The notes: generated by a model not told the origin, from the sequence alone. A DNA stretch of 64,000 bases from Hyphomicrobium_B sp001006785 (GCF_001006785.1 NZ_CDHO01000003.1:434001-498000); one strand, 5' to 3'. Shown: positions 25,763-34,214, counted from the stretch's first letter. Numbers and translations: made by a program.

Positions 25763-27106
25763 ATGACCGATAACAGCTCTTCTGCCATCATCGGACAAAG
25801 CCGAAGTCTCCGGCAATGTGTGGAGCGCGCGGATGCCGTCGCGCTGACCGATGCAACGGTTCTCATCCTCGGCGAGTCCGGCGTCGGCAAGGAACTCATC
25901 GCCCGCCGCATCCACGAACGTAGCCGGCGCGCGCGCCAACCGCTGGTCGTCGTGAACTGCGCGGCCGTCCCGAGAGACTTGTTCGAAAGCGAATTCTTCG
26001 GCCACGTGAAGGGCGCCTTCAGCGGCGCAACGCGCGACCGCAAGGGGCGGCTCGAAACCGCGCATCAGGGAACACTGCTCCTCGACGAAGTCGGAGAGAT
26101 CCCACCTGAGCTGCAGGGAAAGCTTTTGCGCGCGCTTCAGCAAATGTCCTTCGAGCGCGTCGGCGACGACCAGACCCGGCAAGTCGATGTCCGGGTGATC
26201 GCGGCGACCAATCGATGCCTGGCGGACGATGCGGCATCCGGAAGATTCCGGCCCGATCTTTACTACAGGCTGAGTACGTTTCCGATCGAGGTTCCTCCTC
26301 TGCGAGAGCGCGCCGACGACATCGGCATGCTTTCGGATCACATCCTGGCCGAGATCGCAGGCCGCTTGCGGCGCAAACCGCCGCGTCTTTCTAAGCAGCA
26401 AGTGCGCCAGCTCTGCGCTTACGACTGGCCGGGAAACATTCGCGAGCTCCGCAACGTCCTCGAGCGCGTCATTATTCTTGGCAGCGCGGATTTGGACGCC
26501 GTCCTGCCGCCCGCTCCGAAACCGAGGGCAGCCGCTCTTCCGCGCACGCCAACCGAAACCGTCGATGGCGACTACGTCACCGCCGATGAAGTGCTGTCTT
26601 TCGAACGCAATAATCTGATTGCCGCACTGGAAGTCGCGAAATGGCGTGTATCCGGCAAGGGCGGCGCAGCGGAACTTCTGCGCATGAATCCATCGACCCT
26701 GGCGTCGCGTCTCAAAGCTTTGGACATTCAGCGACCCGCAGCAGACTCGCTGTATTTGCGGATCGGAGGGCGCGCGACGATCACCGCGCTGGCGCGTGAC
26801 CTTCTTGGCCGCATGCAGGCAGATCCGCAAGTCGGCCGGTTCTGGTCCGATCGCAGCATCGTCGGTATCCGCCAGGAAGAAAAACTTCTGATTCAGTATC
26901 TCTGTTCAGAGCTTGGCGGGCCCACACGTTACGCCGGGCGTGACATGGTAAGCGCCCACGCGCACCTCCCGATTACGGCAAGCGATTGGCGGGTTTTTCT
27001 CCAATATCTGGAGCGAACGTTTGAAGCGTTGGGCCTTGATCAAGGCAGCAGACGCTCGCTGCAAGCTGCGGTGGGACAGCTGGAGCCGTCGATCGTAACG
27101 TCGTAA
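25763..27106 (+). CDS. sigma-54 activator with C-terminal truncated hemoglobin domain
   Basis: A 447-residue enhancer-binding protein. It has no N-terminal receiver, GAF or PAS domain and begins almost at the AAA+ module: GESGVGKE Walker A (37-44), GAFSGA loop (84-89, the sigma-54 contact), LLLDEVGEIPP Walker B, and the RPDLYYRL and WPGNIRELRN motifs. A Fis-type helix-turn-helix follows (about 294-318). The remaining residues (about 330-442) match group I truncated hemoglobin: LYLRIGG, GGPTRYAGRDM and AHAHLPIT, with His399 aligned to the proximal heme ligand. The residue aligned to the distal B10 tyrosine is leucine (ARDLLGRM). Inference: a gas- or heme-responsive activator of the divergent cupin operon. 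ATG 25748 is an alternative start. Confidence 0.9.
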   Translation: MTDNSSSAIIGQSRSLRQCVERADAVALTDATVLILGESGVGKELIARRIHERSRRARQPLVVVNCAAVPRDLFESEFFGHVKGAFSGATRDRKGRLETAHQGTLLLDEVGEIPPELQGKLLRALQQMSFERVGDDQTRQVDVRVIAATNRCLADDAASGRFRPDLYYRLSTFPIEVPPLRERADDIGMLSDHILAEIAGRLRRKPPRLSKQQVRQLCAYDWPGNIRELRNVLERVIILGSADLDAVLPPAPKPRAAALPRTPTETVDGDYVTADEVLSFERNNLIAALEVAKWRVSGKGGAAELLRMNPSTLASRLKALDIQRPAADSLYLRIGGRATITALARDLLGRMQADPQVGRFWSDRSIVGIRQEEKLLIQYLCSELGGPTRYAGRDMVSAHAHLPITASDWRVFLQYLERTFEALGLDQGSRRSLQAAVGQLEPSIVTS

Positions 27107-27205
27107 GTTATCTCATCAAAAACCGGCTGCCATTGCGAAACGTTCTAAATCCGGAGCCAGCCATGGGTCTCGACGAACTTCATGGATAATTTAACTTGTT
27201 CTTCG

Positions 27206-27225
27206 ATATAGCCGAAACGCTATAT
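27206..27225. promoter_or_regulatory. putative LysR-type operator upstream of the LysR gene
   Basis: ATATAGC (27206-27212), spacer CGAAAC, GCTATAT (27219-27225). The arms fit the T-N11-A pattern of LysR-type sites. It lies 45 bp before the regulator's start, as expected for autoregulation. Confidence 0.5.
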
Positions 27226-27269
27226 ATAAGTTTGTTTCGACGCTACCCTCAAAATCGAGCGCGCAACCG

Positions 27270-28178
27270 ATGTTTGTTCGTCAATTGACCTACCTTGTGA
27301 CGCTGGCTCGTGAAAAGCACTTCGCGCGCGCGGCCGAGAAATGCAACGTTACCCAATCGACGCTCTCCGCCGGATTGAAGGCGCTCGAACGCGAACTCGA
27401 TATGCGGCTCGTCATTCGCGAGCCTCGCTTCATGGGGCTGACACCCGAGGGCGAGCGCGTCGTCGAGTGGGCAGCCCAAATCATCGTCGACTACGAAAGC
27501 CTGAAACAGGACGTCGAAGGATTGCGCGACGGCCTCAAAGGCACGTTGCGCCTGGGCGTCATTCCGGCAGCCATTCCGGCTCTCGCGAGGCTGACCGCAG
27601 CATTCAGTGCCAAGCATCCGCACGTTTCCGTCGACGTCAACTCGATGACGTCGGTCGAAATTCAAAGCGGCCTCGACAAGTTCGAACTCGATGCGGGCTT
27701 GACCTATCTCGACAACGAACCCTTGGTGAACGTCCGTAAATGCCGGCTTTACGAAGAAAAATACGTCTTCGTTACGAGCGCACACGGCCCCTTCGCAAAA
27801 CTGCCGAGCATCACGTGGCAGGACGCTTCGAACGAGAATCTGTGCCTGCTGAACGAAAGCATGCAGAACCGGCGCGTCCTTAACAATATCGCCCGTTCAG
27901 CTGGGCTCAAGCTCGCTCCGACCGTAACGACGAACTCGTTCTTAGCCGTCTGTTCCTACGTCTGCAGCGGCGTGTGGTCGAGCATCGTCCCGCACACGTT
28001 TTCGTACCTGTTTTCCGAATGCAAAGATCTCGTATCGATCGACCTCATCGATCCAATTCATTCACAAAACATCGGCCTGGTCACATCCGATCGCGATCCA
28101 ATGCCACCGCTGGCGCATGCTCTGTTGCAATGCGCAAAACGCCTCGATTTCGAAGACGCTCTGCTCGCAGCGAGCTGA
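27270..28178 (+). CDS. LysR-type transcriptional regulator
   Basis: 302 residues: an N-terminal winged helix (FVRQLTYLVTLAREKHFARAA, VTQSTLSAGLKALE, typical of the family) and a C-terminal effector-binding domain (about 90-300) with LRLGVIPAAIPAL. It is followed on the same strand by formate dehydrogenase and cyanase, with palindromes before both itself and the dehydrogenase, so it probably controls them. Whether the effector is cyanate (as for CynR), formate or another signal cannot be read from sequence. Confidence 0.92.
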   Translation: MFVRQLTYLVTLAREKHFARAAEKCNVTQSTLSAGLKALERELDMRLVIREPRFMGLTPEGERVVEWAAQIIVDYESLKQDVEGLRDGLKGTLRLGVIPAAIPALARLTAAFSAKHPHVSVDVNSMTSVEIQSGLDKFELDAGLTYLDNEPLVNVRKCRLYEEKYVFVTSAHGPFAKLPSITWQDASNENLCLLNESMQNRRVLNNIARSAGLKLAPTVTTNSFLAVCSYVCSGVWSSIVPHTFSYLFSECKDLVSIDLIDPIHSQNIGLVTSDRDPMPPLAHALLQCAKRLDFEDALLAAS

Positions 28179-28186
28179 CAACGACG

Positions 28187-28205
28187 TGATCGATGGCATC
28201 GATCA
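28187..28205. promoter_or_regulatory. palindrome upstream of formate dehydrogenase
   Basis: TGATCGAT-GGC-ATCGATCA, perfect 8-bp arms, 9 bp after the LysR stop and about 237 bp before the formate dehydrogenase start. A further CAAAATC/GATTTTG pair lies at 28211-28236. Either could be a regulator site; the first could also act as a weak RNA hairpin. Confidence 0.4.
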
Positions 28206-28441
28206 AACGACAAAATCCATTTGTTTGACGATTTTGGCGCACGCCCCGACAGTCGCGCCAACCTTAACGCGCGACAACGGCAAGAGACATTGCCACGCCG
28301 TCGAGGTGAGGAAGCGCGAGGAGCAGCAAACGCGATTAGCCGAGGGCTGATCCGCAACCAGCCCCTCATCATAAAAGTAATCCACCTGCACGCGAGTGCG
28401 GGGGCGCTCCCTCATGCCCTAGTCCATGAAGGAATATGAAA

Positions 28442-29641
28442 ATGGCAAAAGTCGTTTGTGTCCTCTACGATGACCCCATCGGCGGGCTTCCGAAGTCCTA
28501 CGCGCGGGATGATATCCCCGTCATCACCAAATACCCTGACGGGCAAACCGCGCCCACGCCCCAGGCCATCGACTTCAAGCCCGGAGAACTCCTCGGCAGC
28601 GTTTCGGGCGAACTCGGCCTGCGCAAGTTTCTAGAAAGCAACGGCCACACACTCGTCGTCACGTCCGACAAGGACGGCGCAAATTCCAAGCTCGACCAGG
28701 AACTGCATGACGCTGAGATCGTCATCTCGCAGCCGTTCTGGCCCGCCTACATGACAGCCGAACGCATCGCCAAGGCGCCGAAGCTGAAGATGATCGTCAC
28801 GGCCGGCATCGGATCGGACCACACCGATCTTCAGGCTGCGATGGATCGCGGCATCACCGTTGCTGAAGTCACGTACTGCAACAGCAACAGCGTTGCCGAG
28901 CACGTCGTAATGACGATGCTCGCGCTCGTTCGCAACTACATCCCGTCCTACAACTGGGTGATCAAAGGCGGCTGGAACATCGCCGATTGCGTAAGCCGCT
29001 CCTACGACCTCGAAGGAATGCACATCGGCACCGTCGCCGCCGGCCGCATCGGCCTGCGCGTTCTGCGCCTGCTGAAGCCTCACGATGTCCACCTGCATTA
29101 TCTCGATCGCCATCGTCTGCCCGAAGCCGTCGAGAAGGAGTTGAACCTCACCTATCACACGAGCCTCGAAAGCTTGACGAAGGTTTGCGATGTGGTGACG
29201 CTCAATTGCCCATTGCATCCTGAAACCGAGCACATGATCAATGACAAGTCGCTGAAGAACTTCAAGCGCGGCGCGTACTTGGTCAATACCGCTCGCGGAA
29301 AGCTTTGCGATCGCGACGCGATCGTGCGCGCTCTCGAAAGCGGTCAGCTCGCAGGATACGGCGGCGACGTCTGGTTCCCGCAGCCGGCTCCGCAGGATCA
29401 TCCGTGGCGGACGATGCCGCATCACGGTATGACCCCGCACATCTCCGGCACGTCGCTGTCGGCGCAGGCCCGCTATGCGGCTGGAACGCGCGAAATCCTC
29501 GAGTGCTATTTCGCGAACAAGCCGATCCGCAACGAATACCTGATCGTCCAGGGCGGCAAGCTTGCGGGCGTCGGAGCGCATTCCTACAGCGCCGGCAACG
29601 CCACGGGCGGCTCTGAAGAAGCCGCGAAATTCAAGCGCTAG
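28442..29641 (+). CDS. NAD-dependent formate dehydrogenase
   Basis: Oxidises formate to CO2 with reduction of NAD, the last energy-yielding step of C1 oxidation in methylotrophs. The 399-residue product is the cofactor-free D-2-hydroxyacid dehydrogenase type, close in length to the Pseudomonas sp. 101 enzyme. Visible: VTAGIGSDHTDL, the Rossmann stretch GTVAAGRIGLRVLRLL, the substrate arginine in VNTARGKL, the catalytic histidine in MTPHISGTS, and the methylotroph-type C-terminal tail. Start at 28442 because GAAGGA is 8 bases upstream; the earlier ATG (28436) is too close. It heads a two-gene unit with cynS. Confidence 0.96.
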   Translation: MAKVVCVLYDDPIGGLPKSYARDDIPVITKYPDGQTAPTPQAIDFKPGELLGSVSGELGLRKFLESNGHTLVVTSDKDGANSKLDQELHDAEIVISQPFWPAYMTAERIAKAPKLKMIVTAGIGSDHTDLQAAMDRGITVAEVTYCNSNSVAEHVVMTMLALVRNYIPSYNWVIKGGWNIADCVSRSYDLEGMHIGTVAAGRIGLRVLRLLKPHDVHLHYLDRHRLPEAVEKELNLTYHTSLESLTKVCDVVTLNCPLHPETEHMINDKSLKNFKRGAYLVNTARGKLCDRDAIVRALESGQLAGYGGDVWFPQPAPQDHPWRTMPHHGMTPHISGTSLSAQARYAAGTREILECYFANKPIRNEYLIVQGGKLAGVGAHSYSAGNATGGSEEAAKFKR

Positions 29642-29663
29642 AACTTCAAGTCACATGACAATC

Positions 29664-29689
29664 GGCGGCGAGCGGCGACGCTCGCCGCC
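29664..29689 (+). other. strong RNA hairpin between formate dehydrogenase and cynS
   Basis: GGCGGCGAGCG and CGCTCGCCGCC form a perfect 11-bp stem closed by GCGA, a GNRA tetraloop. No T run follows, so it is more likely an mRNA processing or stability element than a terminator. Confidence 0.6.
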
Positions 29690-29712
29690 TCATCACCATC
29701 TTGGAGAGCACC

Positions 29713-30195
29713 ATGCGTCGCGATCAATTGACCGAGAAGATTCTTGATATCAAGCGTGCGAAGGGTTGGAGCTGGAAGCACATCACCGATGCGGTCGGAG
29801 GTATTTCGCCCGTCCTTGTCGTCGGCGCATTGCTCGGACAGCAGAAGCTCGTCAAACCGCTGGCAAAGAAAGCAGCCAACCTTTTCGGTTTGTCGGAAAG
29901 CGAGGAGCGCCTGCTCAATGAAGTGCCGTACCGCGGCATGCCAATGCCCCCGACCGATCCGCTGATCTATCGGTTCTACGAACTCGTCATGGTCAATGGA
30001 CCGGCTTGGAAAGCCTTGATCGAGGAAGAATTCGGCGACGGCATCATGTCGGCGATTGATTTCGACATGAGCATCGAACGCCAGCCGCACGCCAAAGGCG
30101 ATAGGGTGCAAATATCGATGTCAGGCAAGTTCCTGCCGTACAAGTATTACGGTAACGAGGAAGGCATCCAGGAGACCGGAACGAAGGAAGACTAG
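29713..30195 (+). CDS. cynS: cyanate hydratase (cyanase)
   Basis: Converts cyanate and bicarbonate to ammonia and CO2 in the cytosol, allowing detoxification and use of cyanate as nitrogen source. The 160-residue product has the helical N-domain (TEKILDIKRAKGWSWKHI) and the unique dimerisation domain with the catalytic residues in place: IYRFYELV (Arg and Glu) and GIMSAIDF (Ser). Ends in KFLPYKYY. ATG 29713 has GGAG seven bases upstream. It lies 71 bp behind formate dehydrogenase with no terminator between them. Confidence 0.97.
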   Translation: MRRDQLTEKILDIKRAKGWSWKHITDAVGGISPVLVVGALLGQQKLVKPLAKKAANLFGLSESEERLLNEVPYRGMPMPPTDPLIYRFYELVMVNGPAWKALIEEEFGDGIMSAIDFDMSIERQPHAKGDRVQISMSGKFLPYKYYGNEEGIQETGTKED

Positions 30196-30240
30196 CGTCC
30201 GCCTTCTCCTGTACCGCCATTATAAGATGGATATTTAGAG

Positions 30241-30284
30241 TGCCGGTCACGTTGCTGCGACGCAGCAGCAGGGCCGGCATTTTT
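30241..30284 (+). terminator. intrinsic terminator after cynS
   Basis: TGCCGG (30241-30246) pairs with CCGGCA (30274-30279) around an inner GCTGC-GAC-GCAGC stem, followed by TTTTT. Confidence 0.85.
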
Positions 30285-30463
30285 CAATTTGATTTGGCTC
30301 ATGGTGCGCGCTTTTGAACGCTGCAAATATTCAATATAGTCGCTAGGCTATGAATAGGCGTTCGCAGCCCTTGCTCTGCATCGAACGCTGGCATGGACGA
30401 TGCGCGCTCTCCGAGCCGGCTAGATCCATCTTAAGACGATAAGGAAAAGGATTTTAGAACGCG

Positions 30464-30709
30464 ATGACGGACGCCAGCGAGAAGCACGTTACCCTGACCA
30501 AGATGTGCGAACTGCATTCCATCGCGATGCCTCGCGACGGCGAACTCGCGGAGCGATTTCAAAAGGCCTTCCCGACAGCCGCATTCGACGAGTCCGCTCA
30601 GGAATGGCGCATGGTCTGGAAGAAGGGCACATACGCCGTCTCCAACGCACGCCTCGAGGCGTTTTTTCACGACAACGGCGCATCCGTAGTCCACGTCGAT
30701 AAGTGCTGA
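30464..30709 (+). CDS. small protein of unknown family, paralogue 1
   Basis: An 81-residue soluble protein, family not recognised. It shares a pattern with the next gene: HSxAxPRxGxLxE, KxFPxAxFxE, QEWRxxW and RLxAF. AAGGAAAAGGA lies upstream of the ATG. No signal peptide or membrane segment is present. It follows the cynS terminator and so probably has its own promoter. The compact FP-x-A-x-F...W pattern is reminiscent of small nucleic-acid-binding alpha/beta domains, but I would not assign a function. Confidence 0.75.
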   Translation: MTDASEKHVTLTKMCELHSIAMPRDGELAERFQKAFPTAAFDESAQEWRMVWKKGTYAVSNARLEAFFHDNGASVVHVDKC

Positions 30710-30775
30710 GTCCTGGGGAACCCGCCCGGCGATTCCCAAATCCCTTTAAATCGGCGCTTTTCTCGGAGAACTCGC

Positions 30776-31009
30776 ATGCATCATGCTAAGGAGGCCCACC
30801 ATTTCGACAAACCTCCAAGTCATGCGTTTGCATTGCCCAGGGAGGGCGGGCTGACCGAGCTGCTCCTGAAGGAATTTCCCGAAGCTCACTTCAATGAAGA
30901 GTTTCAGGAATGGCGGATTGATTGGGACGAGAAGGCCTTCCCACACCAGGGTCAGCGGCTGGATGCGTTCGCGACGACCCACGAACTCGAAATTTTCCAT
31001 CGCTATTAA
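30776..31009 (+). CDS. small protein of unknown family, paralogue 2
   Basis: A 77-residue soluble protein, paralogous to the gene 66 bp upstream: both share A-[ML]-P-R-[DE]-G-x-L, K-x-F-P-x-A-x-F-[DN]-E, Q-E-W-R and R-L-[DE]-A-F. The N-terminus is His-rich (MHHAKEAHHFD). CGGAG precedes the ATG. It is convergent with cheW and separated from it by a symmetrical hairpin. Confidence 0.75.
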   Translation: MHHAKEAHHFDKPPSHAFALPREGGLTELLLKEFPEAHFNEEFQEWRIDWDEKAFPHQGQRLDAFATTHELEIFHRY

Positions 31010-31042
31010 TGCGCGTCGCGCAGTCGGCAACAGAGTTCAAAC

Positions 31043-31065
31043 GATGCGGAACACCATTCCGCATC
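31043..31065. terminator. symmetrical hairpin between convergent genes
   Basis: GATGCGGAA, loop CACCA, TTCCGCATC: a perfect 9-bp stem between the second small gene and cheW. It lacks a strong T run, so termination is probable rather than certain. Confidence 0.5.
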
Positions 31066-31089
31066 GCCTCGATCGTTGAGCCCCTTATC

Positions 31090-31560
31090 TTACGCAGCCA
31101 TCACTTCCGATGTGGCAGCAATCCTGTCGAGCGAGAGAACACTGATCATCCGCCCCTCGCCTGCGATGACGCCTTGAATCAGATTGCGCGTGGCAGCTGA
31201 GGCGACATCCGGCGTCGGCTGAATGTCGTCGTCCTTTCCGCTGAAGATTTCCGAGACAGCATCGACCAGAAATCCGATCACCTGCTTGCCCATTTCGACG
31301 ACCATGATGGCATGGCGTGTCGAGGGTTCGGCGGGAGCGAACCCCATCCTCGCGGAAAGATCGATGATCGGCAGCACCGTTCCGCGGAGATTGATGACGC
31401 CGAGCATATAGCTCGGCGCGTGCGGAAGCGGCGTCACCGGCGTCCAGCCGCGAATTTCGCGAACGTTCATCACATCGAGACAGAATTCCTGCTGTCCCAG
31501 CCGAAACGCGATCAGTTCGCGAGCCTGAGTCCCGTCGGATTTCGTTAGCGTCGTCGTCAT
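31090..31560 (-). CDS. cheW: chemotaxis coupling protein CheW
   Basis: Links chemoreceptors to the CheA kinase. The 156-residue product has the CheW fold pattern: IAFRLGQQEFCLDVMNVREI, YMLGVINLRGTVLPIIDL and GFLVDAVSEIF. ATG 31560 has GGGATGAG upstream; the earlier start (31614) would add 18 residues that do not match the family. It lies 66 bp downstream of the chemoreceptor gene on the same strand and is likely its partner. No cheA, cheY or cheR is present in the window. Confidence 0.93.
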   Translation of the reverse strand: MTTTLTKSDGTQARELIAFRLGQQEFCLDVMNVREIRGWTPVTPLPHAPSYMLGVINLRGTVLPIIDLSARMGFAPAEPSTRHAIMVVEMGKQVIGFLVDAVSEIFSGKDDDIQPTPDVASAATRNLIQGVIAGEGRMISVLSLDRIAATSEVMAA

Positions 31561-31626
31561 GATCTCATCCCTTGGACAAGGTTTGAGGGCTCGGCCGAAC
31601 CGAACCCTCTCCATTTCCGGTAGCGA

Positions 31627-33231
31627 TTAGAATTCCGTCCAGCCATCATCCGCGCCGTTGACGACCTTGCGGGCCGATGCGGCCGGTTTGACTGCAGACC
31701 GCGCCGCCGCCCGTTGCGGTCGCGACGCAGCGGCTCGTCCCGCCGCAGAACTCGGCGCGTTCCGGAAGGCATGCGGAGCGGCACGTTCGAGATCCCTGCG
31801 CAGGGTATCTTTTTCACCGATGTCGAAGTTCGCCATGAGACTCGCCATCGTGTCGGCTTCCGCCGCCAGGGCATGGACCGCGGCCGTGCTCTCCTCGACC
31901 ATCGCCGCGTTCTGCTGCGTGCCTTCATCCATTTGAGCGATGGCCTTGTTGATCTCGCTCAGGCTCGTTGCTTGCTCTTCGGCGCCGGTCGCGATGTGAC
32001 GCACGAGATCGCTGATCTCGTTCACCCGCAGGACGATGCGGTTCAAGGCATCGCCTGTCTCGCTGACCAGCTTTGCCCCGGTTTCGACCTGGTGCGAACT
32101 GGTGGAAATAAGGCCCTTGATCTCCTTCGCGGCTTCAGCCGAGCGCTGCGCCAGCGCTCGAACTTCGCTCGCCACGACCGCGAAGCCACGTCCGGCATCG
32201 CCCGCGCGCGCCGCTTCGACGCCTGCGTTCAGCGCCAGAAGATTGGTCTGGAAGGCAATCTCATCAATGACGCCGATGATCTGCGAAACCTTGCGCGATG
32301 AAGCCTCGATCTGCTGCATCGCCGTCACCGCCTGACGGACGATCTCGCCGCTACGCTCGGCCTCGGAACGTGCCGTGCTGACGGTCGCGCTCGCCTGCTT
32401 CGAACCTTCCGCCGTCTTGGTGACGGTTGTCGTGATCTCGTTCAGCGCAGCTGCGGTTTCTTCGAGAGACGCAGCCTGCTGTTCCGTACGCCGCGAAAGA
32501 TCATCGGACCCGCCGGCAAGTTCAGCGGCGCCGGAACGGACCGCGTTCGCATTAATGCCGATGCCTTTGAGAGCATCCTGCAGCTTGCTCATCGCGACGT
32601 TGAAATCGCTCCGAAGTTGCTCATACTCTTGCGGGAAGGCCTCGTTGATACGGAACGTCAGCTTGCCTTCGGTGAGCTGGTGCAGCCCGTTTCCGAGCGC
32701 CTTGACGACCTCGTCCTGACGCGCCGCAAGCTCTTCACGATCGTGCTCGTTACGCGTGCGCTCCTCTTCGGCAGCCGTGATGTCAGTCGCGAACTTGACG
32801 AACTTGTAAACCTTGCCGTTGGCATCGAACATCGGATTGTAGGAGGCCTGAATCCAGACATCCTTGCCGCTCTTGGCGATCCGGCGGAATTTCTCGGCGA
32901 CGAACTCTCCGCGATTGAGACGGTCCCAGAAGTTGCGATAATCGTCGCTCGCCGCGTATTCACGGTCCACAAACATGCGGTGATGACGCCCGGCGACTTC
33001 CTCCGCTGTATAGCCGAGAACGGACAGGAAGTTCTCGTTGGCCTGAATGACTGTGCCGTCGAGGTTGAACTCGATGACCCCCTGCGACCGGTTCATGGCG
33101 GCGACTTTTGCTTCCAGATCCTTGATTCGCTCCGCTTCTGCCGGATCCACAACGACAGTTTCGACATCCCCCTGTTTGGCCTGCTCGGGTTCTGCCTGGC
33201 GCGTCCATTTCAAAAACATCGGGGGGATCAT
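31627..33231 (-). CDS. soluble methyl-accepting chemotaxis protein with PAS domain
   Basis: 534 residues with no transmembrane segment. An N-terminal PAS/PAC domain (about 45-155: VIEFNLDGTVIQANENFLSVLGY, then YNPMFDANGKVYKFVKFATDIT) precedes the signalling domain with the conserved hairpin EIAFQTNLLALNAGVEAARAG (about residue 340). The last five residues, GWTEF, fit the xWxx[FY] tether for CheR/CheB. It is therefore a cytosolic receptor, perhaps for redox or energy state, with cheW following. GGAG touches ATG 33231, so ATG 33219 is a possible start. Confidence 0.94.
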   Translation of the reverse strand: MIPPMFLKWTRQAEPEQAKQGDVETVVVDPAEAERIKDLEAKVAAMNRSQGVIEFNLDGTVIQANENFLSVLGYTAEEVAGRHHRMFVDREYAASDDYRNFWDRLNRGEFVAEKFRRIAKSGKDVWIQASYNPMFDANGKVYKFVKFATDITAAEEERTRNEHDREELAARQDEVVKALGNGLHQLTEGKLTFRINEAFPQEYEQLRSDFNVAMSKLQDALKGIGINANAVRSGAAELAGGSDDLSRRTEQQAASLEETAAALNEITTTVTKTAEGSKQASATVSTARSEAERSGEIVRQAVTAMQQIEASSRKVSQIIGVIDEIAFQTNLLALNAGVEAARAGDAGRGFAVVASEVRALAQRSAEAAKEIKGLISTSSHQVETGAKLVSETGDALNRIVLRVNEISDLVRHIATGAEEQATSLSEINKAIAQMDEGTQQNAAMVEESTAAVHALAAEADTMASLMANFDIGEKDTLRRDLERAAPHAFRNAPSSAAGRAAASRPQRAAARSAVKPAASARKVVNGADDGWTEF

Positions 33232-33477
33232 CTCCGGATAACGTCTGAGCTGCGCAGGATCATGCGGCCGTGGTCGTCAAGAAAACGCGCGCAAAGGATC
33301 GACGCCGATAGATCATCGGGCGATTCGTGCACGAGAAAGTTGGAAGGCGGATCAAATCATCCCGGGCAGACCGGAACGGAGAGAGGCGGCTTCATGCCCT
33401 GATCGTGTCGATCAGTCGCTCCGTGTGCTGAAGTTATCCGAATATTAGTTTACAGATAATAAACTTAAAACAGCGAG

Positions 33478-33508
33478 CGGGGGCATCATAAAGCCGTCGA
33501 TGCCCCGC
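33478..33508 (-). terminator. possible terminator of the SDR gene
   Basis: GGGGCATC and GATGCCCC form an 8-bp stem 17 bp downstream of the SDR stop. On the minus strand a T-rich stretch follows after about eight bases, which is a weak tail. Confidence 0.4.
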
Positions 33509-33524
33509 AATTACAATCATCGCC

Positions 33525-34214
33525 CTACGACACAAATGGCAACGCGGGCCGCAACTCGAACGGCCTGATCGGATTGACCGACTGCGCATTATCGGCGTCA
33601 ACCGCCGCAAAGGTCTGCCCGATCGCCGCCGGATCATCCAGCACACGGACGATCAGTTCGGCGACGTCATCGCGATTGATGAAGCCATGCGTCTCCGGAT
33701 CCTGCGTGAGGATGCCCCGCCCCGTTCCCGGATCTGAGCGAAGTCCGCCGGGACGGATGATCGTCGCAGACGGGATCACGCGTCGCAGATGGTTCTCGGC
33801 CCGCGTCTTGGCATCGACGGTCGCGCCAAACGCGGCGATAACACGCTCGGAGCGAAACGGAGCCATGTCGCCACAACCGATCGACGTGACGAAAACGAAG
33901 CGTTGGGCGCCATGAGCCGCGGCGGCGTCGATGATGTTGATGTTGCCAACCTCATCGACATAGATGCCATCCGGCGTGCGCCCACCGATCGTCGACACCA
34001 CATCGCATCCAGCCGGTAGACACGCGAACGCAGCGGCGACATCCTCGCGCGACATCGCATCACCATGCACAATCCGAACGCCGAGGGCCGCGAGTTCATC
34101 TCTCGCAGAGCCGGAACGCAGCATAGCCGTTACCGGAACGTCCCGCCGGCGCAGCAGCCGGGCCAGCGCGAGGCCGACACCACGGCTTGCGCCGAAAATC
34201 AGAAGAGGACGCAT
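33525..34214 (-). CDS. NAD(P)-binding atypical SDR, second copy
   Basis: A 229-residue Rossmann protein: IFGASRGVGLALARLL, DVVSTIGGRTPDG, FVFVTSIGCGD and the IRPGGLRSD segment, like the SDR at 16584-17225. Substrate unknown. Its ATG follows directly after the stop of a HutX-like fragment (TAG then ATG), so it may once have been translated in an operon with a heme-utilisation gene. Confidence 0.85.
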   Translation of the reverse strand: MRPLLIFGASRGVGLALARLLRRRDVPVTAMLRSGSARDELAALGVRIVHGDAMSREDVAAAFACLPAGCDVVSTIGGRTPDGIYVDEVGNINIIDAAAAHGAQRFVFVTSIGCGDMAPFRSERVIAAFGATVDAKTRAENHLRRVIPSATIIRPGGLRSDPGTGRGILTQDPETHGFINRDDVAELIVRVLDDPAAIGQTFAAVDADNAQSVNPIRPFELRPALPFVS

